In this document: positions 18,029 through 27,270 of the stretch, in pieces
How positions within the stretch are numbered: position 1 is the first letter of the stretch
How the letters are laid out: each line of letters opens with the position of its first letter
Assembly: GCF_000482465.1 (NCBI RefSeq)
Contig: NZ_KI519421.1
Location: 409,680 to 473,679, forward strand
DNA length: 64,000 nt
From: Runella limosa DSM 17973
Lineage (GTDB): Bacteria; Bacteroidota; Bacteroidia; Cytophagales; Spirosomataceae
Direction of reading: 5' to 3'
Translations under genes and position numbers: made by a program
Notes under the pieces: model-generated
Told to the model about the DNA's origin: nothing
Databases searched by the model: none
The model's input: the letters and a program-made list of their open reading frames with translations, nothing else

Positions 18029-18061
18029 CAAATGTAGGCTATCACGTAAGGTAAGAGTCAA
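18029..18061 (-). promoter_or_regulatory. MerR-type autoregulated promoter
   Basis: Reading the minus strand, TTGAC (18061-18057), a 20-base spacer and TACATTTG (18036-18029) form a promoter with a Bacteroidota -7 box. The spacer carries an imperfect dyad (TCTTAC-5-GTGATA), as expected for a MerR operator between the -35/-33 and -10/-7 elements. Confidence 0.55.
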
Positions 18062-18071
18062 GTAAAATTTT

Positions 18072-19391
18072 CTAAATTTTTATTCCCCACTCAGATCGCA
18101 TCGAACGCCCCAAGAGTTCGTTGGCTTCTTTGTCATTTTTAAACTGTTCTTTTTTAGGATTCCATTGCAAAGGGCGCTTCAGTTCGTAAGCGATGTTGCC
18201 CAAGTTGCAAACCGAAGAAGTGCGATGTCCAATTTCAACGTCACAAATCGGCTTGCTACGTTTGCGCATGGCATCCAAGAAATCTTTATAATGATTTTCG
18301 CTCTTGTAAACGTGTTTTTCGGTTTCGCCAATCACTTTGTCTTTGAGCGATGCAGGAGTCGTTTCTAGTTTTTTACGCTGAACCTTTATTTCGCCTTCCG
18401 TTCCCACAAAATGAATGGCGTTGCTCCAATCCCATTTCTCGTGGGTCATCGTAATTCCGTTTGCGTAGCGGTAGGTCAAAAACGGGTGGTCTTTTCCATC
18501 GGGAGCAATGATTTCTACGGGGCCGCTGTTGTCCATATCCAGCGCCCATTGTACAATATCAAACATGTGAGCGCCCCAGTCGGTCACCATCCCTCCACCA
18601 AACTCTTTGTAGTTTCGCCAGTTGGGGAAGACATCCCTAGAAATGGGAGGTGCCAATTCCGAATTAAACGCCACGGGGCTGTTTGGCCCTAGCCACTTGT
18701 CCCAATCCAAGCCTTCGGGAATGGTTTCAGCCGACAAATCGTAGGCTTTTGGCGGTGGACCTACGTTTACTTTAATGCTTTTGATTTCGCCAATGTAACC
18801 ATTACGCACCAATTCGGCGGTTTGACGAAACTCTGGCCATGAACGTTGCATACTTCCCGTCTGGAACACTCGGTTGTACTTACGGGCGGCATTCACCATC
18901 GCACGCCCTTCCCGTATGGTCAAGGCGAGGGGTTTTTCACAATAAATATCTTTTCCCGCTTCAGCCGCTTTCACCGACATGGCTGCGTGCCAGTGGTCAG
19001 GCGTAGCAATCACCACGGCGTCGATGTCTTTACGGGCCAGTAACTCCCGAAAATCGACATAGACAGGAATATCCGAATAAGCGCCCAACTGGGTATTTTT
19101 TTCATAATGCGCCTTAATTCGATCAAGGGTTAGCTGGGCTTTTGCTTTATACACTTCACTCAAGGCCACAATTCTTGCTTCATTTGTCCCCAAGAAAGAG
19201 GTCGTAAGGCCACGGCCTTGTTTTCCAGTGCCAATAAAACCCAACGAGATGATATCACTTGGTGCAATGTATTTGGTGCCATCAGGGCGAGTTCCTCCCA
19301 AAACAAAACGAGGGACAATCGTAAAACCCGCCAAAACGGAAGCTGCTTTGCCAACAAACTCCCTCCTAGAAACGGTTGATTCTTTGTTCAT
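18072..19391 (-). CDS. Gfo/Idh/MocA-family oxidoreductase, Tat-type signal
   Basis: A 439-aa NAD(P)-dependent sugar oxidoreductase-like protein. The N-terminus has a twin-arginine motif (SRREFVGKAA) and a hydrophobic stretch, so it is probably exported already folded with cofactor. The Rossmann region follows (ISLGFIGTGKQGRGLT) with the family signature YCEKPLALTIREGRAMV. The downstream dimerisation domain includes GGGMVTDWGAHMFDIVQWAL. Bacteroidota encode many such periplasmic members acting on sugars or glycosides. It lies 37 bases downstream of the next gene listed and may be co-transcribed with it. The substrate is unknown. Confidence 0.92.
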   Translation of the reverse strand: MNKESTVSRREFVGKAASVLAGFTIVPRFVLGGTRPDGTKYIAPSDIISLGFIGTGKQGRGLTTSFLGTNEARIVALSEVYKAKAQLTLDRIKAHYEKNTQLGAYSDIPVYVDFRELLARKDIDAVVIATPDHWHAAMSVKAAEAGKDIYCEKPLALTIREGRAMVNAARKYNRVFQTGSMQRSWPEFRQTAELVRNGYIGEIKSIKVNVGPPPKAYDLSAETIPEGLDWDKWLGPNSPVAFNSELAPPISRDVFPNWRNYKEFGGGMVTDWGAHMFDIVQWALDMDNSGPVEIIAPDGKDHPFLTYRYANGITMTHEKWDWSNAIHFVGTEGEIKVQRKKLETTPASLKDKVIGETEKHVYKSENHYKDFLDAMRKRSKPICDVEIGHRTSSVCNLGNIAYELKRPLQWNPKKEQFKNDKEANELLGRSMRSEWGIKI

Positions 19392-19428
19392 TCGGTGTAA
19401 GCGTTTAGTATGATAGAAATTACTTCAA

Positions 19429-21135
19429 TTATCCTAACCTAAGGGTATGCGTAAACGGGGTAAAACCCGTCAAATAAACCGTTGGGGCTTCCATCGGAGG
19501 GAGCGCACCGCGCAGAACAACGCCTTTGTGTTCGGCTCGTCCTTTTCCAAAACGAATGACATCGCCGTTCAACGTGTAAGTACCTTGCTCTCCTTCCAAC
19601 AAATACGCGTTTGCACGTTTAGCATACGGCACTACCCCCGACAACTCCCCTCCAGCCCTAAAAATCAATTCTAACGACACAGGCACTCCCTCCGTTCCTG
19701 TCAGTTCTACTTGAACGTCAAGGCCACCTGCTACTTCTTTAATACGTACTGTTGATGTCAGCTTTTGTACCTCGCTTTGGGGTCTATCAGCGCGCGGCAT
19801 TTTGTCCCAATCTCCGTCGGGCGCAATTTTGTCTGCCGCCAATGGCTGGTAATAAGGCCCGTCCAACGTTTGTGTCATCACCCAAGTATCTCCTTCTTGT
19901 TCAATTTTTTCGGTTTGAAATTGGCCTTTCCCAAAAAAAGAAGCCGCTACTCGCATCGCCTGAAGCACCGAATTTCCTTTGTGGAAGGTCAACCAAGCGG
20001 CATTTTTTGCCAAAATGGTTGCATCCCAATTCTCCCGACGAATCCGCACTACGCCCGAATATGGAAAGGCTTTGGCATAGCTGGTAGGAAGCGGTTTGCT
20101 GGCGGGAAGTTCGTCCCAAAGGCTTGGGTCTTCAAGAAAATAGTCCAAATAACCCGCCAACTGCGCTTTGGTGCTGGTTTGTTCAATCTGACGACACATG
20201 GCTGCCATCAGGCCATCTTTGTCATGTAAAGCCATATAACGGTAACAATAATAGTAACGCGACATATTACCAATGGTCCCTTTATCTTGCCGATTTGAGG
20301 CCTCAGTCACTACTTCGCCGTTTGGATGAACAAAGTAGGTCGTCATCACTAAATTGCGGCGAACAGGCTCTAACAATTCGGGTTTACGCAGCCCTTTCGC
20401 CATGATAATCAACGACCGATTGACAATCGGCGAATACGTATTTGTGCTCTTTTCATTGTACTGGCCGTCGGGATCGATGTCGATGTGTTCGGCCAACCAT
20501 TGGTCAATCCGTTTTACATAACGAACATCTGGAAAAAGTTCATTGAGTTTGGTCAATGCCGCCGAAACCACCCAGCGGTGATTGGGCGTATGGATACCTC
20601 CAACAATCAACGCCTCTCCCGCATTTTTCAAGAATTTTGTAACCAACTCAATGGATTTTTCACGGCCTTTGAGCGACATTTTTTTCAAATAGCGGTAAGT
20701 AGGCACCATGTTTTCCAATACGAAAGCCGTATCGGGCGTTGAGTGAAAATTCGTCGAAAGTAAATCAATCGTGCCGTCCGAATGCTGCATTTTCAACATA
20801 CACTGTGCAGCGGCTTCGATTTCTTTTAAAAGCGCTGGCGATTGATAATGCTTGGATTCTGGACAAGACATCAGCATAGATGCTGTTATGAGAAAACCGC
20901 AGGTAGTGTGCGGATTGGGAATGTCGGTATCGTCTTTGTAGCCTCCCGCATACACATGGTTGGCATCAGTGACTTTTAAAGCATGGTAATTCGCAATTGA
21001 CTCATCGTAAATTTTAATCCATTCAACGAGCCAAGCGGGTTTATCGGCCGTTTGATTGGTAGTTGAACCAAAAGAAACCAAAGGCAAAGCTGCCAAAGCA
21101 GTTGCCCCATTTTGAATAAAAATTCGTCTTTTCAT
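19429..21135 (-). CDS. Secreted alpha/alpha-toroid-like enzyme, function unknown
   Basis: A 568-aa exported protein with a twin-arginine-like start (MKRRIFIQNGATALAAL). I do not recognise a named family with confidence. Residues of about 30-380 are helical with a regular spacing (TCGFLITASMLM, AAAQCMLKMQHSDGTIDL, NHRWVVSAALTKLNELF, NRSLIIMAKGL), suggesting an alpha/alpha toroid. The last 170 residues look like beta-sandwich. This layout is seen in polysaccharide lyases and some glycoside hydrolases. Candidate catalytic residues are the conserved-looking Asn/His/Arg in TPNHRWV and the Tyr-rich MSRYYYCYRYM. Adjacent to a sugar oxidoreductase, it probably acts on a glycan (inference). Confidence 0.82.
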   Translation of the reverse strand: MKRRIFIQNGATALAALPLVSFGSTTNQTADKPAWLVEWIKIYDESIANYHALKVTDANHVYAGGYKDDTDIPNPHTTCGFLITASMLMSCPESKHYQSPALLKEIEAAAQCMLKMQHSDGTIDLLSTNFHSTPDTAFVLENMVPTYRYLKKMSLKGREKSIELVTKFLKNAGEALIVGGIHTPNHRWVVSAALTKLNELFPDVRYVKRIDQWLAEHIDIDPDGQYNEKSTNTYSPIVNRSLIIMAKGLRKPELLEPVRRNLVMTTYFVHPNGEVVTEASNRQDKGTIGNMSRYYYCYRYMALHDKDGLMAAMCRQIEQTSTKAQLAGYLDYFLEDPSLWDELPASKPLPTSYAKAFPYSGVVRIRRENWDATILAKNAAWLTFHKGNSVLQAMRVAASFFGKGQFQTEKIEQEGDTWVMTQTLDGPYYQPLAADKIAPDGDWDKMPRADRPQSEVQKLTSTVRIKEVAGGLDVQVELTGTEGVPVSLELIFRAGGELSGVVPYAKRANAYLLEGEQGTYTLNGDVIRFGKGRAEHKGVVLRGALPPMEAPTVYLTGFTPFTHTLRLG

Positions 21136-21163
21136 TTGAGAAACGGAAGGATGGAATTACATA

Positions 21164-21198
21164 GAAAAAGCGAGGAAAGTATGATTTTTCCTCGCTTC
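21164..21198 (-). terminator. Terminator downstream of lptC
   Basis: On the minus strand an 11-bp stem, AAGCGAGGAAA with TTTCCTCGCTT, is followed by a T-run. It lies 25 bases beyond the lptC stop and upstream of the toroid gene. Confidence 0.8.
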
Positions 21199-21223
21199 TC
21201 TTCAATATTCTTTCTCAAATAGA

Positions 21224-21787
21224 TTAATTCGGCGCCATTCCCGCTGGAGCGTTGAAAAAGCCCGTCGGTCGGCGAATACTGTATTGGGTAAAATCCTGAT
21301 TTGCATCTAACCCAATTCCTTTTAATTGCTCCCCTGATAATTGGTTTTCGACCGTGACAGGTTTTTCGGTATATATCTTTTTGGTATTCGGGTTCCACGT
21401 AAGCTCATCGGTTAGCAATCGCTCTTGCTTCACGGTATTGACCACTTTTACGTTTCCGATGACGCGATACATACCCGTTCGGGAATCGTACCTACCCGAG
21501 TCCGACACAAGGGTTGTAAGTACTTGGCCGTTTGGTCCGAAAAAGTCCACAAAAATTTGTTTTGGGAAAATTTTATCGTCTAACCCTGACTTGATTTGTT
21601 TGGCAGTTTTCACCCGCACTTTCAGCAAACCTTCTTCGCTGTAGAGCACTTCTATTTTTTCTGCTTCTTCGAGGGGACCTTTGTAGGGAATAAATTTGGT
21701 TGCTTTTTTTTCTTCTTGGCAAGCCATCCCAAAAGTGAGAAGTAATATAAAACAAATAGGAGATAAAAGTTTATCTCCCATTTGCAT
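21224..21787 (-). CDS. lptC: LPS export ABC transporter periplasmic protein LptC, lipoprotein
   Basis: LptC bridges the inner-membrane LptBFG transporter to LptA in moving LPS to the outer membrane. The protein has a lipoprotein-like signal (FILLLTFGMAC) and a beta-jellyroll body: IEVLYSEEGLLKVRVKTAK, IFVDFFGPNGQVLTTLVSD, SRTGMYRVIGNVKVVN, RLLTDELTWNPNTKKIYT. I chose the ATG at 21787, which gives a normal-length lipoprotein signal. The frame is open up to 21922, so a longer N-terminus cannot be excluded. In many Bacteroidota lptC sits near coaX and an outer-membrane protein, as here. Confidence 0.9.
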   Translation of the reverse strand: MQMGDKLLSPICFILLLTFGMACQEEKKATKFIPYKGPLEEAEKIEVLYSEEGLLKVRVKTAKQIKSGLDDKIFPKQIFVDFFGPNGQVLTTLVSDSGRYDSRTGMYRVIGNVKVVNTVKQERLLTDELTWNPNTKKIYTEKPVTVENQLSGEQLKGIGLDANQDFTQYSIRRPTGFFNAPAGMAPN

Positions 21788-22016
21788 CTTTGCAGATGTT
21801 GTATTAACCCACCTTAACATCTTGGCGGTAAAATTAGCCTTTTTTGGAAGACTTTCCAAAAGCAATTGTTTTTTTATCAGATTTTTTTTCATTTTTTTTA
21901 GCGCAAATTTGTATGCAAGCATACGAATATACTGATAATAAAGCGTTTATGCCTGAAAAAATATTTTCATTTTGTCTCTCATTTTTAATTTTTTTTCAAA
22001 ACTCGAAACGATAGAC

Positions 22017-22045
22017 GAAAAAAAATGCTCTTCGGAAAGAGCATT
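22017..22045 (-). terminator. Terminator downstream of outer-membrane protein gene
   Basis: A 9-bp stem, AATGCTCTT with AAGAGCATT, is followed on the minus strand by a run of seven T. It lies immediately after the stop at 22054. Confidence 0.8.
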
Positions 22046-22053
22046 GAATGTTG

Positions 22054-23322
22054 TTAATCGACTTTGAATTTTTGGAACCAGGTATCTTTCAGTGAGAATC
22101 CAATCACAAAGCGGGCGTATCGTTCTCGGAAAGCTTGGGAAGAAATACTGCCTCGCTGCCCTCCTACAACCGAAAGGTTAATCAAGTTGACAAAGTTACG
22201 CCCTACTGGCAGCGACACCCCCAAGGAAACACTCATGTCGTCAATAGGTTTTGTGCCAATCACCACAGGAGTTTGATTAAAGGTGAAACCTGCACGGTAA
22301 AACACCAAATCCATGTATTTCGTTGAATTGAATTTAGGCATGTACTCTATTCCAAAATGATAACTTTGGCCATTTCTCATGTTTTCATTCGTACCTGATG
22401 TTCCTACAAAGTTGGCCCAGTTTTGACGCTCATAGTCGGCCGAAACCGTCAAGCGATACAAATACTCGTAGCTGATACCCACCCGCCAAGCAGACGGCAT
22501 GGTTACTTTCAGGTCTGACTGAGTTATTGTATCGGGATTTGTCACAGGCGAGTTGCTACTACTTTGCACCTCAATCGTGGTATTACGAATGGCCGATGCT
22601 GTTGAGCCTAGTTTATAGGTTGCGCCAAAGTTGAGGTAGTGGTCTTTTTTCAATTTTTGTTTCCAAGCCAAACCACCTTTAAAATTCAAATCTTTCATAT
22701 TAATACGGTCGTCGCGGCTAACGATATAGTCACGGCTATCGCCAATACGCACTTGCGAAGTAACACTCTTGTTGTAGTTTCCAAACAAGTAAAAAGCATC
22801 TACCCCCAAACTCAAGTTTTTTGTAATCTGAACCCCGTTAGAGAAGTTGATTTGGTTGAGCCCGCCTTTTCCTGAATAAACGTACTGGGCTTCATAAATA
22901 GAAGTACCAATACGCGAATACGAATTTTGTTGATAGTTGATAAAACTATAAGGTTTGAGACTTATACCAACCGACCATTTTGGTGCCACAGGAAATGATA
23001 AGGCCAAATAGCTGATGTTTCCGCCAAAATCGCGTTGCGCTTGTCTAGCATCACGGAGTCCTTTATACTGCCCTACTACCCCAACGTCAAACATGGTAAA
23101 GCGGTTTGTTACCAAAAGAGCTGGATTGAGCGAATTGATATACAACGGGTTTGCAGTACTCACGCCAGCGTCCCCCATTCCATTGTTTGGAGCATAGCCA
23201 GGGCTCATTAACTCACCTGCTCCGATGGCAGAATAAGGAGCATTACCTAACCCTTGCGCTAATACATTTGATTGAATAAATAAAACCCCTACGACCCAAC
23301 TCCACTGGAAAAGCTTACGCAT
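22054..23322 (-). CDS. Outer-membrane beta-barrel protein (OmpP1/FadL/PorV-like)
   Basis: A 422-aa protein with a Sec signal peptide (ending NVLAQ). The body alternates in beta strands typical of an outer-membrane barrel, including APKWSVGISLKPYSFINYQ, KNLSLGVDAFYLFGNYN, WRVGISYEYLYRLTVSADY and KYMDLVFYRAGFTF. The motif near the N-terminus (MGDAGVSTANPLYINSLNPALL) is like that of FadL/PorV-type proteins in Bacteroidota. Its start overlaps the end of coaX by 8 bases, a pairing repeated in other members of the phylum. The transported or bound substrate is unknown. Confidence 0.87.
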   Translation of the reverse strand: MRKLFQWSWVVGVLFIQSNVLAQGLGNAPYSAIGAGELMSPGYAPNNGMGDAGVSTANPLYINSLNPALLVTNRFTMFDVGVVGQYKGLRDARQAQRDFGGNISYLALSFPVAPKWSVGISLKPYSFINYQQNSYSRIGTSIYEAQYVYSGKGGLNQINFSNGVQITKNLSLGVDAFYLFGNYNKSVTSQVRIGDSRDYIVSRDDRINMKDLNFKGGLAWKQKLKKDHYLNFGATYKLGSTASAIRNTTIEVQSSSNSPVTNPDTITQSDLKVTMPSAWRVGISYEYLYRLTVSADYERQNWANFVGTSGTNENMRNGQSYHFGIEYMPKFNSTKYMDLVFYRAGFTFNQTPVVIGTKPIDDMSVSLGVSLPVGRNFVNLINLSVVGGQRGSISSQAFRERYARFVIGFSLKDTWFQKFKVD

Positions 23323-24073
23323 TTTGTAAATTGATATTATATTGTAAAATTCGATTTAAACCCGTTAAGACTACATTTGGTGCCGCAAAGATGCGATTTT
23401 TGAGGCTATTTTCAAACAAAGGTGCATCGCCTCCGCATAAAAGCACCTGACATTCACCTCGTTCGGAACGATAGCGTTCGATAAACCCTTGTATTTCGGC
23501 CAAAAGGCCATTAAATGCGCCGCTTTCCATAGCTGTACGGGTGCTTTTACCCACTAAACTTGGTAGCTGAAAGTCGGCTGAATTGATTTCTATCAAAGGC
23601 AACCTTTTAGTAAACGCGTTCATGGCCTGAAATCGCATACGAAAGCCTGGAGAAATTATTCCTCCTTCAAAAACTCCCGTTGCACTTACCCAATCATAGG
23701 TGACACAAGTACCCATGTCAATGACCAAACAATGGTCGTTGGGAAAAAGCACTTTGGCACCAACCGCCGCCGCCACTCGGTCGGCGCCAAGGGTGTTGGG
23801 GGTGTCATAATTCTTTTCGATAGGCAACGCCAACGTGGGGGTCAACTGAAACGAAATTACGCCCAATGCACGCAGTTGGTCGGTGTATTTTGTGGTATCT
23901 TGGCTTGTTGATGAAAATATTGCATACGCTGGCGGATTGTCACACAGGTGCTCCCCCAGCGTATCTATGGGGATTTTTGACACCGCTTCCGTCAAATTCT
24001 CTCCCTCAAACCACCCAATTTTGGCGAAGGTATTCCCGACATCGACGGCGGCATTGCGTTTGGTCTTAGACAT
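23315..24073 (-). CDS. coaX: Type III pantothenate kinase
   Basis: Phosphorylates pantothenate, the first step of coenzyme A synthesis; coaBC for later steps is at 9.8 kb. The 252-aa ASKHA-fold kinase has phosphate-binding DVGNTFAKIGWFEG, the TLGADRVAAAVGA substrate loop, LVIDMGTCVTYDWV (catalytic Asp) and GGIISPGFRMRFQAM. Length is normal. It lies 12 bases downstream of a TonB-dependent receptor and overlaps the following outer-membrane protein gene by 8 bases. Confidence 0.96.
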   Translation of the reverse strand: MSKTKRNAAVDVGNTFAKIGWFEGENLTEAVSKIPIDTLGEHLCDNPPAYAIFSSTSQDTTKYTDQLRALGVISFQLTPTLALPIEKNYDTPNTLGADRVAAAVGAKVLFPNDHCLVIDMGTCVTYDWVSATGVFEGGIISPGFRMRFQAMNAFTKRLPLIEINSADFQLPSLVGKSTRTAMESGAFNGLLAEIQGFIERYRSERGECQVLLCGGDAPLFENSLKNRIFAAPNVVLTGLNRILQYNINLQNA

Positions 24074-24084
24074 AGTGCTACTTT

Positions 24085-26445
24085 CTAAAACTCTACACGG
24101 TAGTTGATCACAGGCACCATCCCCAACTGGAATTGCTGGACAATCTGACGCTGATAGGTATCGTAGTAGCTGTACGCTTCGTTTTCAGTATTGGTCAAAT
24201 TCTGAATATCAATTGACCACGTACGGGTGTAGTTAGGTTTATTGCGTTTCCAGAAAATACGAACATCAGGACGGAAATAATCTTTTACTTTAATCGTATA
24301 AAGCTCCGATGCTTTGTAAATGGTTCTTCCTGCTAATTTAGAGGCATCTGCGTCAATCGGTGTGTCGCGGTAGCCTCCTAGCCATAACACACGAACGTTC
24401 ACGCCAAAGGTACGATTGACCCGTTTGTGAAACTCTTTTCCAGCCGCCAAGCTAAACGTATGGTTACCGTTAAAACGCGTATTTCGTTCGATTCCATCTT
24501 GACCTTTGTAAGTAGAATTATAGAGCGAAGCCGTGAGTAAGGCATAAAAATCTTTGCTCAAAAACTGCTGATAGGTTGCTTCCACCCCGTAATTACGTCC
24601 AGTTCCTTTGTTTTCTAAACCCACATTGGTAAATCCTTCAATGAGATTCAGCGCCGAAAATGAGTTAGTGCCTGCAATTTGGCTGTTGGCTTGGGCAATG
24701 GGTACATTGAACAACGACTGATAATAAGCTTCCACTTTCAAAGACGATTGTTTCGGTAACGCCGTCAATTGCTGTTCCCATCCCAACACATAATGGTGCG
24801 CTTTGGTAAAGCCCAATTTTTTGTTGGGGAATAAATTCAATTGCGCATCCGAGTTAAAAAGCGACAAATACGTCTGTGGCAGTTGGAGTTGGCTGTGCAA
24901 ACCATACGACGCCGTGAAGGCCGTCCGCCCCGTAGCGCTGTAGCGGAAAGAAATGCGGGGTTCGAGCGATTGCGTTTGGTTGTATGTGTAATTCAAATAA
25001 TGCAAGCCCGCTTGGAAAGTAAGTCGCATTGCCAACGTCCCCGACAGAGCAACGTACGGTTCAAGAATCAACCCTTCTAATTTCCCTTTGGATACGCCGC
25101 CGTTGCTGATTTGCACCGAATCTTGTTGGTACGTAATAATCACGCCTTCTTTCCACTGAACTTTAGGCGTGATTTTGTGCGTCAGTGACGTTGAAAGCGA
25201 ATAGCGGGTTTTCCGAAACGCATCTACTTGGGTCAAGGTACGGGCAAAATTAGCTTTGTTCAATTGGTACCCTTCGCGGCGCGTCTCCAGACCCGACACC
25301 GCCAAGGTAGTTTTCCAAAGGGTATTTCGGGACAAATTCAGGGAATGAGTAACGCCCATTGCCCCCATTCGATTTTTAAATTCGATGTCGTATCCGTCTT
25401 TCTGGAATTTCCACAGGGTAGTATCGCGTTCGGCTTGGAAAACATTACTGCTCGCTCCTGCCATTCCGAAGACGGTAAAGTGTCCCGCTTTTTTGGTGGG
25501 AAACGATAGATTGAAGGCTATATCTTGAAAACGAATGTCTTCTCCTCCAAATTTAACCCCCATCATGGCCAACAAACCCGTGAACGAATAGCGGTAGTTG
25601 ACCAAATAGGAAGATTTGTTTTGGCGTGAAAGCGGCCCTTCGGCGGCAAAATCGACCCCAATCAAACCCACTTGACCCGTAAATTCGTGTTTTTGGTCAT
25701 TTCCTTTTCGCAAATGTACATCCATCACTCCGCCCAGTACATTGCCATAATCGGCGGGAAAGGCGCCCGTCATAAAATCGGCACGCTCCATGAGTTGCGC
25801 ACTCAATATATTGGTTCCACCGCCCGTTTGCGTGGGTCGGTCGCTGAATGTTCCCGCGTTGCTGAGGTGGTTAGGATTGACAATTTCGACCCCTTCCAAA
25901 CGCCATTGCGTACCTGTCGGTGAGTTTCCTCGAATGACCAAGCCGTTGGCTTGATCGTTGGCCGCTGACACTCCAGGAAAAGAAGTAGCCAAACGGGCTG
26001 GGTCAAAAAACGTCCCCGCAAAACGCAGAGTTTGTTCAATGGTAATCGTTTGAAGGCTGGTTTGGGACGATGGCCGAGACGACCGTACCACCGTTTCTGA
26101 AAGCTGTTGCGTGGTTTCTTTCAACGAAATTGCTACCACTTTTTCTTTTCCAGCTTCCACCAGAATTTCGGGTAAGACCAACGTTTCGTAACCGACTCGG
26201 CTTATTTGTAACGCATAACGGCCAATGGGTACTGAAATCAGTCGAAACTGCCCCAATGTATCTGATAATGTGCCTTTTTCAGTCCCAACGAGCTTGACAC
26301 TTACGCCGCTCAGTCGCTGGTTATTATCAGCATCTACCACTTGGCCTCGGAGGGTTTGGGTAAGGGTATTTTGGGCAAACCCGTTGATAGTCAAACCCAA
26401 AGAAAAAGCACAAAGAAAAATAATGGATTTTAAGGTGGAATTCAT
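24085..26445 (-). CDS. TonB-dependent outer-membrane receptor with carboxypeptidase-like N-terminal domain
   Basis: A 786-aa active-transport barrel. The order is signal peptide (to about 25, GFAQ), a carboxypeptidase-regulatory-like domain (about 30-115; LRGQVVDADNNQRLSGVSVKLVGT), a TonB plug (about 120-245; LVIRGNSPTGTQWRLEGVEIVNP) and a 22-strand barrel ending in the aromatic-terminal strand VPVINYRVEF. No SusD partner is adjacent, so it is not a SusC. The substrate could be a siderophore, vitamin or peptide and cannot be told from sequence. coaX follows on the same strand. Confidence 0.93.
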   Translation of the reverse strand: MNSTLKSIIFLCAFSLGLTINGFAQNTLTQTLRGQVVDADNNQRLSGVSVKLVGTEKGTLSDTLGQFRLISVPIGRYALQISRVGYETLVLPEILVEAGKEKVVAISLKETTQQLSETVVRSSRPSSQTSLQTITIEQTLRFAGTFFDPARLATSFPGVSAANDQANGLVIRGNSPTGTQWRLEGVEIVNPNHLSNAGTFSDRPTQTGGGTNILSAQLMERADFMTGAFPADYGNVLGGVMDVHLRKGNDQKHEFTGQVGLIGVDFAAEGPLSRQNKSSYLVNYRYSFTGLLAMMGVKFGGEDIRFQDIAFNLSFPTKKAGHFTVFGMAGASSNVFQAERDTTLWKFQKDGYDIEFKNRMGAMGVTHSLNLSRNTLWKTTLAVSGLETRREGYQLNKANFARTLTQVDAFRKTRYSLSTSLTHKITPKVQWKEGVIITYQQDSVQISNGGVSKGKLEGLILEPYVALSGTLAMRLTFQAGLHYLNYTYNQTQSLEPRISFRYSATGRTAFTASYGLHSQLQLPQTYLSLFNSDAQLNLFPNKKLGFTKAHHYVLGWEQQLTALPKQSSLKVEAYYQSLFNVPIAQANSQIAGTNSFSALNLIEGFTNVGLENKGTGRNYGVEATYQQFLSKDFYALLTASLYNSTYKGQDGIERNTRFNGNHTFSLAAGKEFHKRVNRTFGVNVRVLWLGGYRDTPIDADASKLAGRTIYKASELYTIKVKDYFRPDVRIFWKRNKPNYTRTWSIDIQNLTNTENEAYSYYDTYQRQIVQQFQLGMVPVINYRVEF

Positions 26446-26459
26446 CGTCTATTTTTTCG

Positions 26460-26467
26460 CAAAAGTA
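26460..26467 (-). promoter_or_regulatory. -7 box (TACTTTTG) upstream of TonB receptor
   Basis: On the minus strand TACTTTTG matches TAnnTTTG, 14 bases before the receptor start codon. The leader would be very short. No convincing -33 element is visible. Confidence 0.4.
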
Positions 26468-26622
26468 CAGCATCGGTCTTGATTAATGCCATTTTTTTAG
26501 TGGCTAACTTCAAAAAATGTGCGGTCGTTGTAATTTCGGTGTATAAAACGCGTTTGGATAGTTTTAACAAAAACGTAAACTTGTTCCGTGAGGAAATGGT
26601 TATCGTTTAAACTATTCTATCT

Positions 26623-27270
26623 ATGAGCATTAAAACCACCGAAGCTAAGTTGTATTATGCCCTCTACGATTTTTTTGAATCAGCAGAATTTCATTTGTTG
26701 ATGGACAAAAAACAGTTTAGGAGAAATACACCTTCGGGGTTTGTCAATGTCATTTTTTCAGTATCGGAATACCAAAAAGACACCGACGCTTGGGTAGAAG
26801 TACACGTGGGATGCCGTAATGACCAGATTGAGCAGATTGCCCAACAATTTTTGAATGCAAACCTCATTGATTTTCGGGCCGATGTCAATACCCTCATCAT
26901 TTCGACGGGTAACTATAACAACGTAAAGTACTTTCGGTATAAAATCCAGAACGATGAAGACCTCAACGATGCCTGTGATTCCATCATGGAATTTATGAAT
27001 CTCTCAGGATTTAGCTTTTTAAACTCTGTCACTAAACTCAGCGACATCGACCAAATCTTGAACGGTCAGGCGCATAAACCTTCAAAATACCTTTATAATC
27101 AGGTTCATCGCTGCTACAAAGGACTGATTGCGGCCAAACTCAACGACAACCCACGGTACGCCCAAATTGCCACCACTTACCAAAATTACCTCACGAAATT
27201 TGCCAATGAAACTGAGCTTAGTAATTTTGAGCGATTGGTCACTTATTTGCAATATTATGGCAATAACTAA
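26623..27270 (+). CDS. Conserved-looking protein of unknown function
   Basis: A 215-aa soluble protein without signal peptide or membrane segment. I do not recognise the family. The first half looks like an alpha/beta domain (TEAKLYYALYDFFESAEFHL, GFVNVIFSVSEYQ, AWVEVHVGCR), and the second half is helical (YLYNQVHRCYKGLIAAKL). It overlaps the following MerR gene by 14 bases, so the two are translationally linked, and the 665-aa gene after that is also overlapping. The three are probably one operon. Confidence 0.8.
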   Translation: MSIKTTEAKLYYALYDFFESAEFHLLMDKKQFRRNTPSGFVNVIFSVSEYQKDTDAWVEVHVGCRNDQIEQIAQQFLNANLIDFRADVNTLIISTGNYNNVKYFRYKIQNDEDLNDACDSIMEFMNLSGFSFLNSVTKLSDIDQILNGQAHKPSKYLYNQVHRCYKGLIAAKLNDNPRYAQIATTYQNYLTKFANETELSNFERLVTYLQYYGNN

